From: Fragilaria radians
Taxonomy: Eukaryota > Bacillariophyta > Fragilariophyceae > Fragilariales > Fragilariaceae
Reading direction: 5' to 3'
NCBI GenBank assembly: GCA_900642245.1
Contig: CAAAJI010000132.1
Span: forward strand, 92,506 to 110,444
Length of the DNA stretch: 17,939 bases
Part shown: positions 9,618 to 17,939 of the stretch, in pieces
Layout of the letters: each line of letters opens with the position of its first letter
Numbering within the stretch: the stretch's first letter is position 1
Translations under genes and position numbers: made by a program
Notes under the pieces: generated by a model
Databases searched by the model: none
What the model was told of the DNA's origin: nothing
Seen by the model: only the letters and a program-made list of their open reading frames with translations

Positions 9618-10934
9618 TCTCGTTTGTAAATGGAATTAACCAGACAAATCACTCCACCAACTAAGAACGCCCATGCACCACCATCCATAGAATTAAGAAA
9701 AAGCTCTCAATCTGTCAATCCTTGCTATGCATGGACCTGGTAAGTTTTCTTGTGTTGAGTTACATTAAGCTGCAATTTCTTTAAGTTTCAGCCTTGTAAC
9801 CATACTAACCCCGGAACCCAAAGACTTGTGATTGCTCATAAGGTGCTGAAGGGCTCAAGAAACAACCACCAATCCTTTGTTGGCATAGTTTATGGTTAAA
9901 ACTACAATAGTATCTAATCATCTTCGATCCCCAAACGTTTGTTCTTGATTAATGAAACATCCTTGGTAAATGCTTTTGCAGAAGTTTGTCTTTCAGAAAT
10001 CCAAGAATTTCACCTCTGACAATGAAATACAAATACCCCCAACTGTCCTATTAATTATTACCTCGGTGCGCAAACCAACAAAGTATTACCAAGGTCCTAT
10101 TGCATTATTCCATGCTAATATATTCAATGGCATAAGCCTGCTTTGAACACTCTAATTTTTTCACAGTAAATGATGGCCATCCCCTGCATGACATCTTTAT
10201 GCCATGCAGATTCCAACCAAAGATTAACAAGCCAAAAGAATTGCATCCATGAGTACGTATCCCACGACCCATCCACAAATCCAACTACGAGCTCTTAACT
10301 GCAACAACTTTAAAATACGCTATTGGAGCTGAAATTGCCGCGGCTGCTGGCGCCAGACTTGCCCTCCAATTGGCCCTTGATAAAGGGTTCAAATTGTTCT
10401 CATTCCAATTGCCAGACCTACAAAGGCCCGGCATTGTTATTTATTGTCACTACCTCCCTGTGTCAGGATTGGGTAACTTACGCGCCTGCTGCCTTCCATG
10501 GATGTGGTACCCGTCTCTCAGGCTCCCTCTCCGGAATCAAACCCTAATTTCCCTTTACCCGTTAAACCCAGGGTAGGTAAATACCCTACCTTCCAAAGCT
10601 GATAGGGCAGAAACTTGAATGATCCATTGCCAGCAAAGCTGTGCGATTTGCAAACTCATTATGATTCACTACATCACCCAGAAGGGGTTGGTTTCTTTCT
10701 AATAAATACCACCCATAGGTGTTGCCACATGTATTTGCTCTAGAATTGCTACGATTATCCAAGTAGTAAGGGACTATCAAATAAACTATGACTGATACAA
10801 TGAGCCGTTTGCAGTATTTATACTTTGACATGCATAATGAGCCGTTTGCATTATCAAAGAAAAAGATTTACACTTATACATGCATGACTTAATCTTTGAC
10901 TCAAGCACATGACTATTGTTAGAACCAACCAGAG
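9618..10934 (-). pseudogene. 18S (SSU) rRNA pseudogene, mutated and 3'-truncated
   Basis: Read on the minus strand this is nearly colinear with eukaryotic 18S rRNA from its extreme 5' end to about three quarters of the gene. Recognisable landmarks are the CTGGTTG-type 5' end at about 10932, CTCAAAGATTAAG-like and CATGCATGT text, TACTACTTGGATAA, CCGGAGAGGGAGCC, the 530-loop GCCAGCAGCCGCGGC (about 10337-10351), AAAAAATTAGAGTGTTCAAA, TTTGCGCACCGAGGTAAT (diatom/heterokont-like), GATTAGATAC (about 9910-9919) and GTGATTTGTCTGGTTAATTCC. It ends at about 9618, so the 3' quarter is missing. A segment of about 30 nt is deleted near 9770, a 5' segment is partly duplicated near 10801-10850, and many invariant positions are changed, often C to T or G to A at former CpG sites. 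A functional rRNA is therefore very unlikely. No ITS, 5.8S or 28S sequence is seen alongside. Confidence 0.93.
10801..10850 (-). repeat. Partial duplication inside the 18S pseudogene
   Basis: The 13-mer tgagccgtttgca occurs at 10801-10813 and again at 10838-10850. The sequence between them repeats, in imperfect form, the upstream GCATGT...AAGTATAAAT segment of the 18S 5' domain. A normal 18S has this block once, so the copy here gained a second, internally shortened block. Confidence 0.8.
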
Positions 10935-12167
10935 AACTTTGTTGTTGCACCAACTTCCAACTCACAACGCATAAATGCCTGTGTTTTGAAGTTGTTGCTT
11001 CATTCAAACCATAGATAACTTTCGAAATAAACTCCTTCCTAGTTTTCACAACTTATCGAGACAAGGAATTTGTTCATTTCAAATCACGGTTATAATCGGC
11101 CTTGATTGATTTGAAAATCAATGAGACATATTGCATTGGTTCCATGGTGTTGCATGATGAAGGGGATGTTTAAGGGCTAGTTTCATAACATTGTGGTTGA
11201 GTTGAAGTTACCTATTTGATTGGTATGGTTTTGTATTCATGTATGTTTTGTTGATTAATAATTGATGGATCAAAGGTAAGTGGCAATTTGATGGCAACCT
11301 TGTCGGTTGGATATGGGAGATATGGATTTGAATAAATCAGAAAATGTTGTTGTTTAGTTTTGACATAAGTTGTGCATGTCTAGCTTGATCCATGCTGTTA
11401 TTAATTGTGCTATAAAAATAAAGGATTTTTACTTACTATTTCGGAGTACAAAACATAGAGCCTTCCCACGCGATCACCAACCTAGAAGTCTCTACACTAA
11501 TTTTCCTAACATAGAGCCTTCCCACGCGATCACCAACCTAGAAGTCTCTACACTAATTTTCCTAAAGTAGCTTTCAAGTAACACAACTAAATATATTGTG
11601 AACTACTAAAATTAGTTGTATTTTAATCTCTAATGCAAGTCTTTAATTTCATACAAAATCTGAGTTTCTCCTCACAAATCTCTTTGGTACACTTTTCTTG
11701 TACGTAAGGTCTGCATAGAAAACATCGAAAAATATGTACTAGTATTATTACGCACTAGATAGCTACAGTAACAAACATGTGATGAAAAATTCAAAGCCAA
11801 TTTATCAATTTCGTTAATTTACAAATTAATCAGTCTACATTGATTGTCAACATATTCTACGCAAACCGCTAGTAGGAAAAAATACCTAACCTGCTGAGCG
11901 TTGGTTTGATAAACAAAACCTACCTTCTGATCCCAACTCAAATAATATTTTAAACTTATAAATTAGGATTTCACTTGTCGGATGGTAAATTTCATATTTA
12001 ATGGTTACATCAAATGAAAGAGATGTAAATAGCGTTGAGAAGCATTTTGTTTTCACCGGGTGAAAGATTCAAACAAGGTAGTTAAGGAATATCCAGGTAA
12101 AATGTCGTTGGTGATCTATGTGTGAAGCTAAGGGTGAAATTTGAGGACAAATTTGATGAATTCTGAC
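10935..12167. other. Non-coding stretch between rDNA remnant and copia remnants
   Basis: No gene is visible. The part at about 11090-11350 is T- and G-rich and poor in C on the plus strand. The only structured element is the 56-bp tandem duplication at 11454-11565. Nothing here resembles the external or internal transcribed spacers of an rDNA unit as far as I can tell. Confidence 0.45.
11454..11565. repeat. Perfect two-copy tandem duplication, 56-bp unit
   Basis: Positions 11454-11509 and 11510-11565 are identical, both starting catagagccttcccacgcg and ending ttttcctaa. The unit is not a multiple of three and has no recognised gene content. Perfect identity points to a recent duplication. 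Confidence 0.95.
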
Positions 12168-12409
12168 TGTTGGAATGAATATTTTAAGGTGCTTATTCAT
12201 AGATATTTTTTACCCCTTTAAATTTAGATCACAATCTTGTTTCTTTTTAAGTCAATCAATTGACTAGTTTTTGTCATCAACCTTACCAACAAGAGCTTAC
12301 CAACAAGAGCTTATCACCTCTATTCTATTACGCAACTTTTTCGCCAAGGTTAAGTGCTTATTGGGTTCTCCCAAGTTCATCAAGTCTCTTACTTTTTTCA
12401 CGTTTAAAA
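12168..12409 (+). other. Possible LTR start and leader of the plus-strand copia remnant
   Basis: A TGTTGGAATG sequence at 12168-12177 resembles the start of many copia LTRs and lies about 240 bp upstream of the gag-like ATG. No matching second LTR, clear primer-binding site or target-site duplication was found, so this remains an inference. Confidence 0.25.
12282..12309. repeat. Two-copy short tandem repeat, 14-bp unit
   Basis: The unit cttaccaacaagag occurs twice in perfect tandem and is followed by a partial third start (cttat). It lies in the presumed leader of the plus-strand copia remnant. Confidence 0.85.
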
Positions 12410-12904
12410 ATGTCAGGCCAAGAATAGATTTATTTGATCCATATGGATGTCCCTGTTAAGATTTCGACTGTTTCGGGGGTGAAGAAGGATTGGGGAAGAT
12501 TGTCTATCACTTTCTTGGCTAAGTCCAAGCTAAGAGGGAATAGGGAGTTGCTTATGTGCTTAGACACTGCGCCTAGCAAAGTATAGCGTTCAGGATGAGG
12601 AACGAAATCGCTTTTGCAGCGCTATTGATCATAAGCAAATCCAATTGCGATATCTGCCTGGGAATTGTGAATTCTAGCAGATCAGAGGATGCCAGAAGGT
12701 GATGTTTGTTTAGCCTGGAAGAACCTTCTGGCTAAGTTTGAGCCAATGACTAAAGCCAACCTAATCAAGATGAAGCGAGAATTCGCCATGAGTAGATTCG
12801 ATTCTGGTCAAGATCCGGACCAATGAATTCAAAACCTGGAATTGATGAGGAGAAGACTTCAAATTCTCCGGAATACCATGTCAGGCATAAATCTGATGAT
12901 TTAA
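12410..12904 (+). pseudogene. Copia gag (UBN2-type) remnant
   Basis: From the ATG at 12410 the frame reads MSGQE, a TAG stop, then MDVPVKISTVSGVKKDWGRL, FLAKSKLRG and RELLM, which is the N-terminus of UBN2-type copia Gag. A stop follows, then a frame-shifted middle piece (CDICLGIVNSS), and from about 12701 a clear C-terminal half with AWKNLLAKFEPMTKANLIK, MKREFAMSRFDSGQDPD and LELMRRRLQIL. That last part contains a TGA where the family has Trp and ends in TAA at about 12904. At least three stops and one or more frameshifts make it non-functional. Gag would form the virus-like particle of the element. The pol region of this element is absent: opposite-strand RNase H remnants begin within about 100 bp. 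Confidence 0.85.
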
Positions 12905-13004
12905 ATTGTTCACAACCTTCCATGAAAAGATAAAATAGTTCTAAAATAAATTTATGCTATAAAAAATATTGTGTGTAAATTGCGAGCCTACAATATAATT
13001 TACT

Positions 13005-13245
13005 ACTTTCTACCTTAGATATAAAAGGATTGCTATAACTGCAGTTGCGAACTCTTTTCTGAACCGTTAAGATGTGCCAAAGATATTCTAACATATCTTA
13101 TGCTTTTTCTTCAAGACACTTGAGGGAACTGAAGTATTTAAAAACACTTACGTATTATCGCCTAACATCAAAGAGGATCCACCTAACGAGCCGTACGTTG
13201 AAGTCTCAACTGTCTTCTCACGTTTAGATGACCATCTGATTGAGA
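13005..13245 (-). pseudogene. Copia RNase H remnant
   Basis: Just after the reverse transcriptase text ends at about 13243, the sequence reads IRWSSKREKTVETSTYGS, then after another gap LMLGDNT (about 13152-13171), VPSSVLKKKH (about 13101-13127) and a degraded R-V-R segment. The middle of the thumb/connection and the N-terminal part of RNase H are deleted. Confidence 0.8.
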
Positions 13246-13259
13246 TGACATTCTGGATA

Positions 13260-13870
13260 TAGGTTCCTGCAGAAAAAGCTAATCCTAAACCTTGATTCTT
13301 CCTTTCTCTAAGGACTTAATTACTGCCATGGGACCCTTGCTCCAAATAAGGATATCATCCACATATGTAGCTAAATTTTCATAGTGTGAGGTCTTATCTA
13401 TCATCCATCAGTCCGGATCATGCTTAGTTTTCTTGAATCCTAATCTTAGTAATGATTCTGCTAAATGTTCATTAGATCTTGCGACAGAAGTCTTCAATCA
13501 ATATAATGACTTATTGATAATTAGGTTCTTTCCACATAATGTTGCACCAAACTCTAGTAATGTAGACCTTCTCCTTGGTTTTTCCATACAAAAAGGCATT
13601 TTCAATATCACATGCACAACAGGAGAGTCCATATAATTATCCTAAGAAAAACCCAATTCTTACAGTATCCATACGTACAACGCCTGAATAGATATCTTCT
13701 TTAACTGTCCAATTGCCTCCTGTAACGAATCTTGTTTTATGCCTTAGGTCATATTTGACATCAAATACTATGTGATATGGAATTTTCTGATATCCATTAG
13801 GAATGCTCTTCCCCGAATCAAGTACTATGAATGTCAAATAATCCGTAAGTTGCTTAAGTTCTGTCCTAAT
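13260..13870 (-). pseudogene. Copia reverse transcriptase remnant
   Basis: A frame at 13637-13837 reads GYQKIPYHIVFDVKYDLRHK, TRFVTGGNWT, EDIYSGVVRMDTVRIGFFLG. After a stop it continues with CDIENAFLYGKTKEKVYI (the first catalytic Asp region) and, at about 13339-13372, ATYVDDILIWSK (the catalytic DD motif). Stops interrupt it, and near 13312 the text jumps from KSLEK to NQGLGLAFSAGTYIQNVI, so about 25 residues are lost. The active-site residues themselves are still legible. Confidence 0.88.
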
Positions 13871-14089
13871 ACCCTCTTACAATAGATTATTACTGTTTTT
13901 CCTGTCTAAATGGATAGCATTCATTATTCCTTTGTGAAGTTGAATTCCAAATTGATATGATACTTTATGTTTGTTGTTCTCCCTTGTTTTCTGTTTAGAA
14001 TGACTATTTCTAGGAACATTACTTGGTATCATATCTAACTTTTTAATGATTTCTTGTACATCTGACTTAAAGTATCTAGGCCTCTCGGT

Positions 14090-14720
14090 AGTTTCTGGAA
14101 AGATAGAAACAGGATCTAAACATAGAACAGCTTCAAACCAGTAGAATATCAGGGTACTAACATTTCAGATTTGGCATTAGCACGTTGGAGTGCAGATGTT
14201 ATATTTTGTTGCCTAATCAAGATTGACATCTGGAAATTCAGACTCAGTCTTCATCCCTGTAACGTATATCATCTTGGAAGTCATGCCAAAAAGACTTGTG
14301 CACAGTGGTATCCTTCAAGAGACTTGTTTTAAGAAAAATATTTATCTGTAGCAATAACTTCATTTACTCTCTTATGTCTTAACATTTGAAACTGACTTTT
14401 AAGATGAAGTCACATAGGATAATGAATAGTGGATTTTGGCTAATTGTGTAGTTTGTTGTAGCGTATGTTGTATGATATAATGTGGCCTTAACGCACAAGG
14501 GGGTAAAATTCTTTCATAATCAATTTTGCTAGGCGTTGCTTTACTAAAGTGAGGATCTGTGTGTACTAAGATTGATTCATCAACATTAGTCTTTTGAACA
14601 GTAACAGCATAGAAGCTAAACTTGCAGGTTTTCTTTTTCATATTATTGTTCAGCAAATTGAATGGGTCATAAAAGGACAATTTTTGACGGCTGTATTGTC
14701 TGACTTTGTCAAATACCTTA
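14090..14720 (-). pseudogene. Copia integrase remnant with deleted core
   Basis: The N-terminal part reads through about 14400-14680 (TVQKTNVDESILVHTDPHFS, SKIDYERI, HTLQQTTQLAK). Then come pieces of the catalytic core (KSLEGYHCAQVF, MTSKMIYVTGMKTESEFPDV, ANAKSEM) and, directly after about 14145, the post-core block FYWFEAVLCLDPVSIFPETT. The part of the DDE core between ANAKSEM and FYWFE is missing, and the core pieces contain stops. Integrase would insert the cDNA copy into the genome; this one is dead. Confidence 0.8.
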
Positions 14721-14989
14721 ATTGGAAGACTTTTAGCAGTGGAACCTACGTGAATATTGTAATTCTCAGTGTCAATGACTTACTGGTAAAACGTGTCTGC
14801 CATCTGATCAGAGAATGCAGATGGGTTCCGTGGAGTATCACCTTGCATTCAGCAACACTGTTTAAGAAAAGACATGTCTTCAGCAGTAGGTAATCTGTGT
14901 TTAAAATGGACCATGCATCCAGCAAGATCCAAAGGATATGTAAGGACATCTTTTTTTATCATTTGTTATGATCCTCCATGTCTACGACA

Positions 14990-15275
14990 AATGAAATTGA
15001 TTACAATGCCAAATTCTCTAAATTAAAAATCTGATAATAATGAGTGATCTGAAGTTTCATTATATATACCTTAATGTACAAATAGCAAAACAGATTTTCC
15101 ATTGGGTAATTTAAGGGCAGTACTTGCACTGACAATTAGAAGATTCTCTTTATTGGCAGTTTCATGATCAAAACCAACTACATTCGCCGTTCTTGAGTTG
15201 TGGATTGATAGTACCTCCCTTTGCCTAAAACGCAAGTATCAGCACCACCATCTAAAATACTGATATGATATCTTT
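14990..15275 (-). pseudogene. Copia aspartic protease remnant
   Basis: The motif ISILDGGADTCVLGKG is encoded at about 15220-15260 and corresponds to the catalytic D-[ST/G]-G-A flap region of retroviral-type proteases. A frameshift follows directly. The remainder (NVVGFDHETANKENLLIVSA, LKLPNGKSVLLF, then a stop) continues in another frame. This enzyme would cleave the Gag-Pol polyprotein; this copy cannot be active. Confidence 0.8.
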
Positions 15276-15472
15276 CTGGTAAGAAAAGAAGATTCATGCA
15301 CTTATTATTCAAAGTACTGTTTATACAGATACTTGTATGCACATTTTGCTTGAAAGTCCAAAAGTTGTAATCTGGTTCTTGTTGATATTGGATGCATTGA
15401 CTGCCTCTTCAAGGAATTCATCAATAAACCCATAATCCTGCTCTGTACCATCTTAAACTTCTTCCTCCTCTC

Positions 15473-17459
15473 TCAAAGTATTTTTGACACTTGCACATTG
15501 ACTTGACATATTAGAGGAATTGTTTCTAACTGGGTAGTATCCTTGCTACCTGATGCCTTGTTCAACTTGTAATCATATAATGGCTGGCGTTTTCTTTCAT
15601 TTAACAACCATTTCTTTGCTTCTACAGATAGAGTCATCCATTTTTCTGGAGGTACTTGTGCCAATTTACATACTAAAGCCATTTATGCAAAGATGAAATG
15701 TCTACTTCTTCATGAGAACCATTTGAATCTTCAAGTTGCAGCTTATACACTAGTGCCAAAGCTGTCTTGACCTTATCTTTCTTGGTATTCCTTGTAGGTT
15801 GATATGTGTTATGAATCTGTCTTGCACTCTTTTCTTTGGCTTGTTTATCATGTCTATTGGCATGTGCCTTAAGGAAATTGCATGTTTCCGTAAAAGGGCA
15901 TATCTCTAACTGATGCTTCAAGAACGGAATCAACCACACCAATACCAAATAACGTTTCTTAATATCATTATCATTCCAAGTTGTATGACCAAGTAGAACA
16001 AGTTCTGTGAACACCTCTACATAGTTGTATATATTTCAAATACATTTTTTGGACTTTTTTCATAAGAGTTAATATAACTTTTTTCCCCTTTATACTGTCG
16101 ATGGAACATTCCCTTGTCATCTGTCTCATATTGATTAACCATCAGATACCATGACCGGATACAATCTTGTCTGTTTCAAGTCTCCACCAAATCCTACGCC
16201 CTACTCCACCTTGACAAGCACTGAGTAGTGCGCCATAGAGTGCACGTCCACCTTCCATAATTTGGGAAGCAGATGGCACTTCATCCAAAATTCAGCAATA
16301 AATTCTACTCTTTTTAAGTTTGCAGTCTAAATGTCTGTATCAAATAAATAGCCTGCACAAATTTGACTTCTGAGAGAACAATTGGTGAAGATATACTTTG
16401 AGATGCTGATGGTACTTCATCCACGAAATCAACATAACTGTTGACTCCCTTTTCTAAGTAAGCGGTCTGAAAATCCTTATCAAATAGACAACCTACACTA
16501 ATTTGCCCATAATGACCTTCTAACTAAAAGCTTCGAAACGGCTATGCTTCCATCCCAAATGACTCTTGCAGATAGAACTTGATGTCTCTCGTCTTTTGCA
16601 GCTGAAATAGCTTGTGATATCCCCTTAGTAATCTTGACGAAAGTGCTTGGATGATCTTCGGTTCGATATTCATCTGCTCCTAAAGGGTATTTCTCTTCTC
16701 AATATAGCTTCTATACCCTTCAAAATCTGGTTTTGGCATAAATGCGTGATTTAAATGCTTAGGGTAGAAGTCATGTGTATACTAGATTTTCGTGAGGCCT
16801 TAGTATTCTCTGTGTCTTCTGAGAGGACACTCGGCGAAGATATTTTACTAGCACTTGATGCATTCTTCTTAGATCTAGTGCTAGTTTTAGGTCCAATTAA
16901 AGAGTCTTGAGTCATAAAGTCTACTAAATGATTTAAGAAATCTTTCCTTATCTGCCAATTACATTGCCATATGATGCTTTTTAAATGTTACAATAGTATC
17001 TGTATCTAGATAATTGGTTTCTTTCTCAAATGTGGACAGGATTAGCTTCTCTGTCACATCTGCATGTTTACCCAATCCAGATTTCTCTTTAACTTGCATC
17101 TTAAAACACTTTTCCAAGCAAATTACTTTTATAATGATATCATGGAACCAGAATCTTGTAGATCTTGGCATGAAAATAAATTTCCAACCTCATGTAAGTC
17201 TAAATTAGATTATTGGATCATGTTTTTGATACTACAGAGGTTCATTGAGATGATCAATGGCTTAGAATTATTATATAATCCCATTGCTTCAAAAAGATTT
17301 TCAAATCCTGATGATATGTTTGGAGATCCCCAAAATGATGCTTTAGGTGATGATTTATTTTTGCTACTATGACTAATGATTAGGATTTTTTCTTTCTATT
17401 TTTATCTGTAAGCAGCTCTTTCATTTTTGGGGAAGGTATTCTATTGGGCTTTGTTGTCA
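15473..17459 (-). pseudogene. Copia gag remnant
   Basis: The presumed start at 17459 reads MTTKPNRIPSPKMKELL. Further pieces read HAFMPKPDFEGYRSYIEKRN (about 16680-16745), GGRALYGALLSACQGGVG (about 16205-16260), ELVLLGHTTWNDNDIKKRY (about 15950-16010), FTETCNFLKAHANRHDKQ (about 15835-15900) and LAQVPPEKWMTLSVEAKKWL (about 15605-15670). These come from several frames because of indels, with stops between. Gag would assemble the particle. The end at 15473 is where the last recognisable block stops; the real boundary with protease is not marked. Confidence 0.82.
16266..16508 (-). repeat. Diverged direct duplication inside the gag remnant (136-bp offset)
   Basis: The segment 16266-16371 resembles 16400-16508, for example around ttcatcca at 16280 and 16416. 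On the minus strand both encode a block that starts Q-I-(x)2-G-x-LFD, continues T-A-x-L and ends in or near DEVPSAS. One copy has a stop inside it. Intact relatives, as I recall them, have this block once, so the second copy looks like an old tandem duplication. Confidence 0.7.
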
Positions 17460-17939
17460 TCATTGCCTTCACCTACTCAAGGATGCTTGCCAGTTTTCAA
17501 GTCAAGTGCCAGGAATGGTACGAGGCACTTCACTGAATCCCTGGTAACTGGTAACTGGTAACGTAACTGGATAACTAGTATTGTACCTGTGACTACTTTC
17601 TGCTAATAGTAAAATAGTACGAGTGGTATAAAACATAGAATTGTGTGGAAATATGCAGAATAACACAAGTATGTTGAACCCAGGTAATTTTATACTTGGA
17701 GTCGCACATAGATAGTTCTAGCGAGTTGTCTCAAAAATCCCGAATTTGTGAAAATGAAATTGATACCTGTCGCCCGCCCTTACCGCGATTACCCTCAGCC
17801 ATTTCGTTAATGGCCAAGGTCACTTAATCTCTCCTCAATCTCTAAATTTTTATGATGCAGAGAATGGAGCGTTGAATGAAGCTGGCGTGCAAGCTCCCAT
17901 TATTCCTACCTTTCCTCCAATGACACGATCAACTAACAA
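17460..17939. other. Leader side of the minus-strand copia remnant and unexplained edge frame
   Basis: This stretch precedes the presumed gag start of the minus-strand element and might contain its leader and LTR, but no LTR boundary is certain. On the plus strand a frame is open from 17764 (after a TGA) to the edge. It contains protein-like text such as NGQGHLISPQSLNFYDAENG and ends in PPMTRSTN. It has no start codon until near the edge. It could be an exon of a gene continuing to the right, or chance. Confidence 0.3.
17541..17575. repeat. Short imperfect tandem repeat, taactgg unit
   Basis: The unit ctggtaa or taactgg repeats three times exactly and then twice imperfectly (cgtaactgg, ataactag). 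It lies in the leader region upstream of the minus-strand gag. Confidence 0.7.

Larger units (their letters stand above)
13005..17459 (-). mobile_element. Decayed Ty1/copia LTR retrotransposon (gag-PR-IN-RT-RH)
   Basis: On the minus strand, from high to low coordinates, the remnants appear in the order gag, aspartic protease, integrase, reverse transcriptase, RNase H. Integrase before reverse transcriptase is diagnostic of Ty1/copia rather than Ty3/gypsy. The text matches the diatom-expanded copia polyproteins as I remember them, for example YQKIPYHIVFDVKYDLRHKT in RT and PETTERP after the integrase. Every domain carries stops or frameshifts, and at least four internal deletions are visible. 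No flanking LTR pair was found, so the true ends are uncertain. The right limit given here is the presumed gag start. Confidence 0.9.

Noticed and set aside
9618..10934. Functional 18S gene or an rDNA unit
   Set aside because: A conserved segment is deleted, the 3' quarter is missing, invariant sites are mutated and no ITS or 28S follows.
10323..11049. Open frames at 10323-10547, 10370-10576, 10586-10831 and 10786-11049
   Set aside because: The first three lie inside the 18S rRNA pseudogene and the fourth straddles its 5' end; the nucleotide sequence explains them fully or in large part.
12271..12459. 62-codon plus-strand frame
   Set aside because: It overlaps the gag remnant start in a different frame; the in-frame gag reading from 12410 fits the family better.
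14399..14949. Plus-strand frame 14594-14893 as a gene
   Set aside because: It is opposite recognisable minus-strand copia integrase text and has no domain of its own.

Overview
The window looks like nuclear DNA of a pennate-type diatom. Four observations support this. There are short (68-75 bp) GT-AG introns in a membrane-anchored leucine-rich-repeat gene of a kind common in diatoms. There is a protein with a diverged DUF6824-like domain, a family expanded in diatoms. Two decayed Ty1/copia retrotransposons resemble the diatom-expanded copia lineages. A decayed 18S rRNA copy reads closest to the diatom/heterokont SSU sequence. All family calls come from reading translated sequence and recalled family consensus; no database search was possible.

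Layout. Positions 1-2028 (minus strand) hold the first 676 codons of a Pat1-family mRNA-decay factor whose 3' end lies outside the window. About 1.5 kb of AT-rich spacer follows. Positions 3516-4571 (minus) hold an intact 351-codon gene with a DUF6824-like core and a basic C-terminus. Positions 4572-6710 are the shared upstream region of two divergent genes and contain a three-copy 105-bp tandem repeat (5151-5465) that stays open in one frame. Positions 6711-8869 (plus) hold a four-exon gene for a 647-residue LRR protein with one membrane segment.

From 8870 to the right edge I found no intact gene. The segment 9618-10934 (minus) is a nearly colinear but mutated, internally deleted and 3'-truncated 18S rRNA pseudogene. 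Positions 10935-12409 are non-coding apart from a perfect 56-bp tandem duplication and a possible LTR start. Positions 12410-12904 (plus) are a copia gag remnant. It faces a second, larger copia remnant on the minus strand (13005-17459) that keeps recognisable gag, protease, integrase, reverse transcriptase and RNase H pieces in the copia order but with many stops, frameshifts and deletions. The last 480 bp hold the leader side of that element and an unexplained open frame running off the edge.

The window therefore divides into a genic left half and a right half that accumulates dead repeats. The three protein genes show no shared pathway: one acts in cytoplasmic mRNA decay, one is a putative nuclear or regulatory protein, and one is a putative surface or endomembrane LRR protein.
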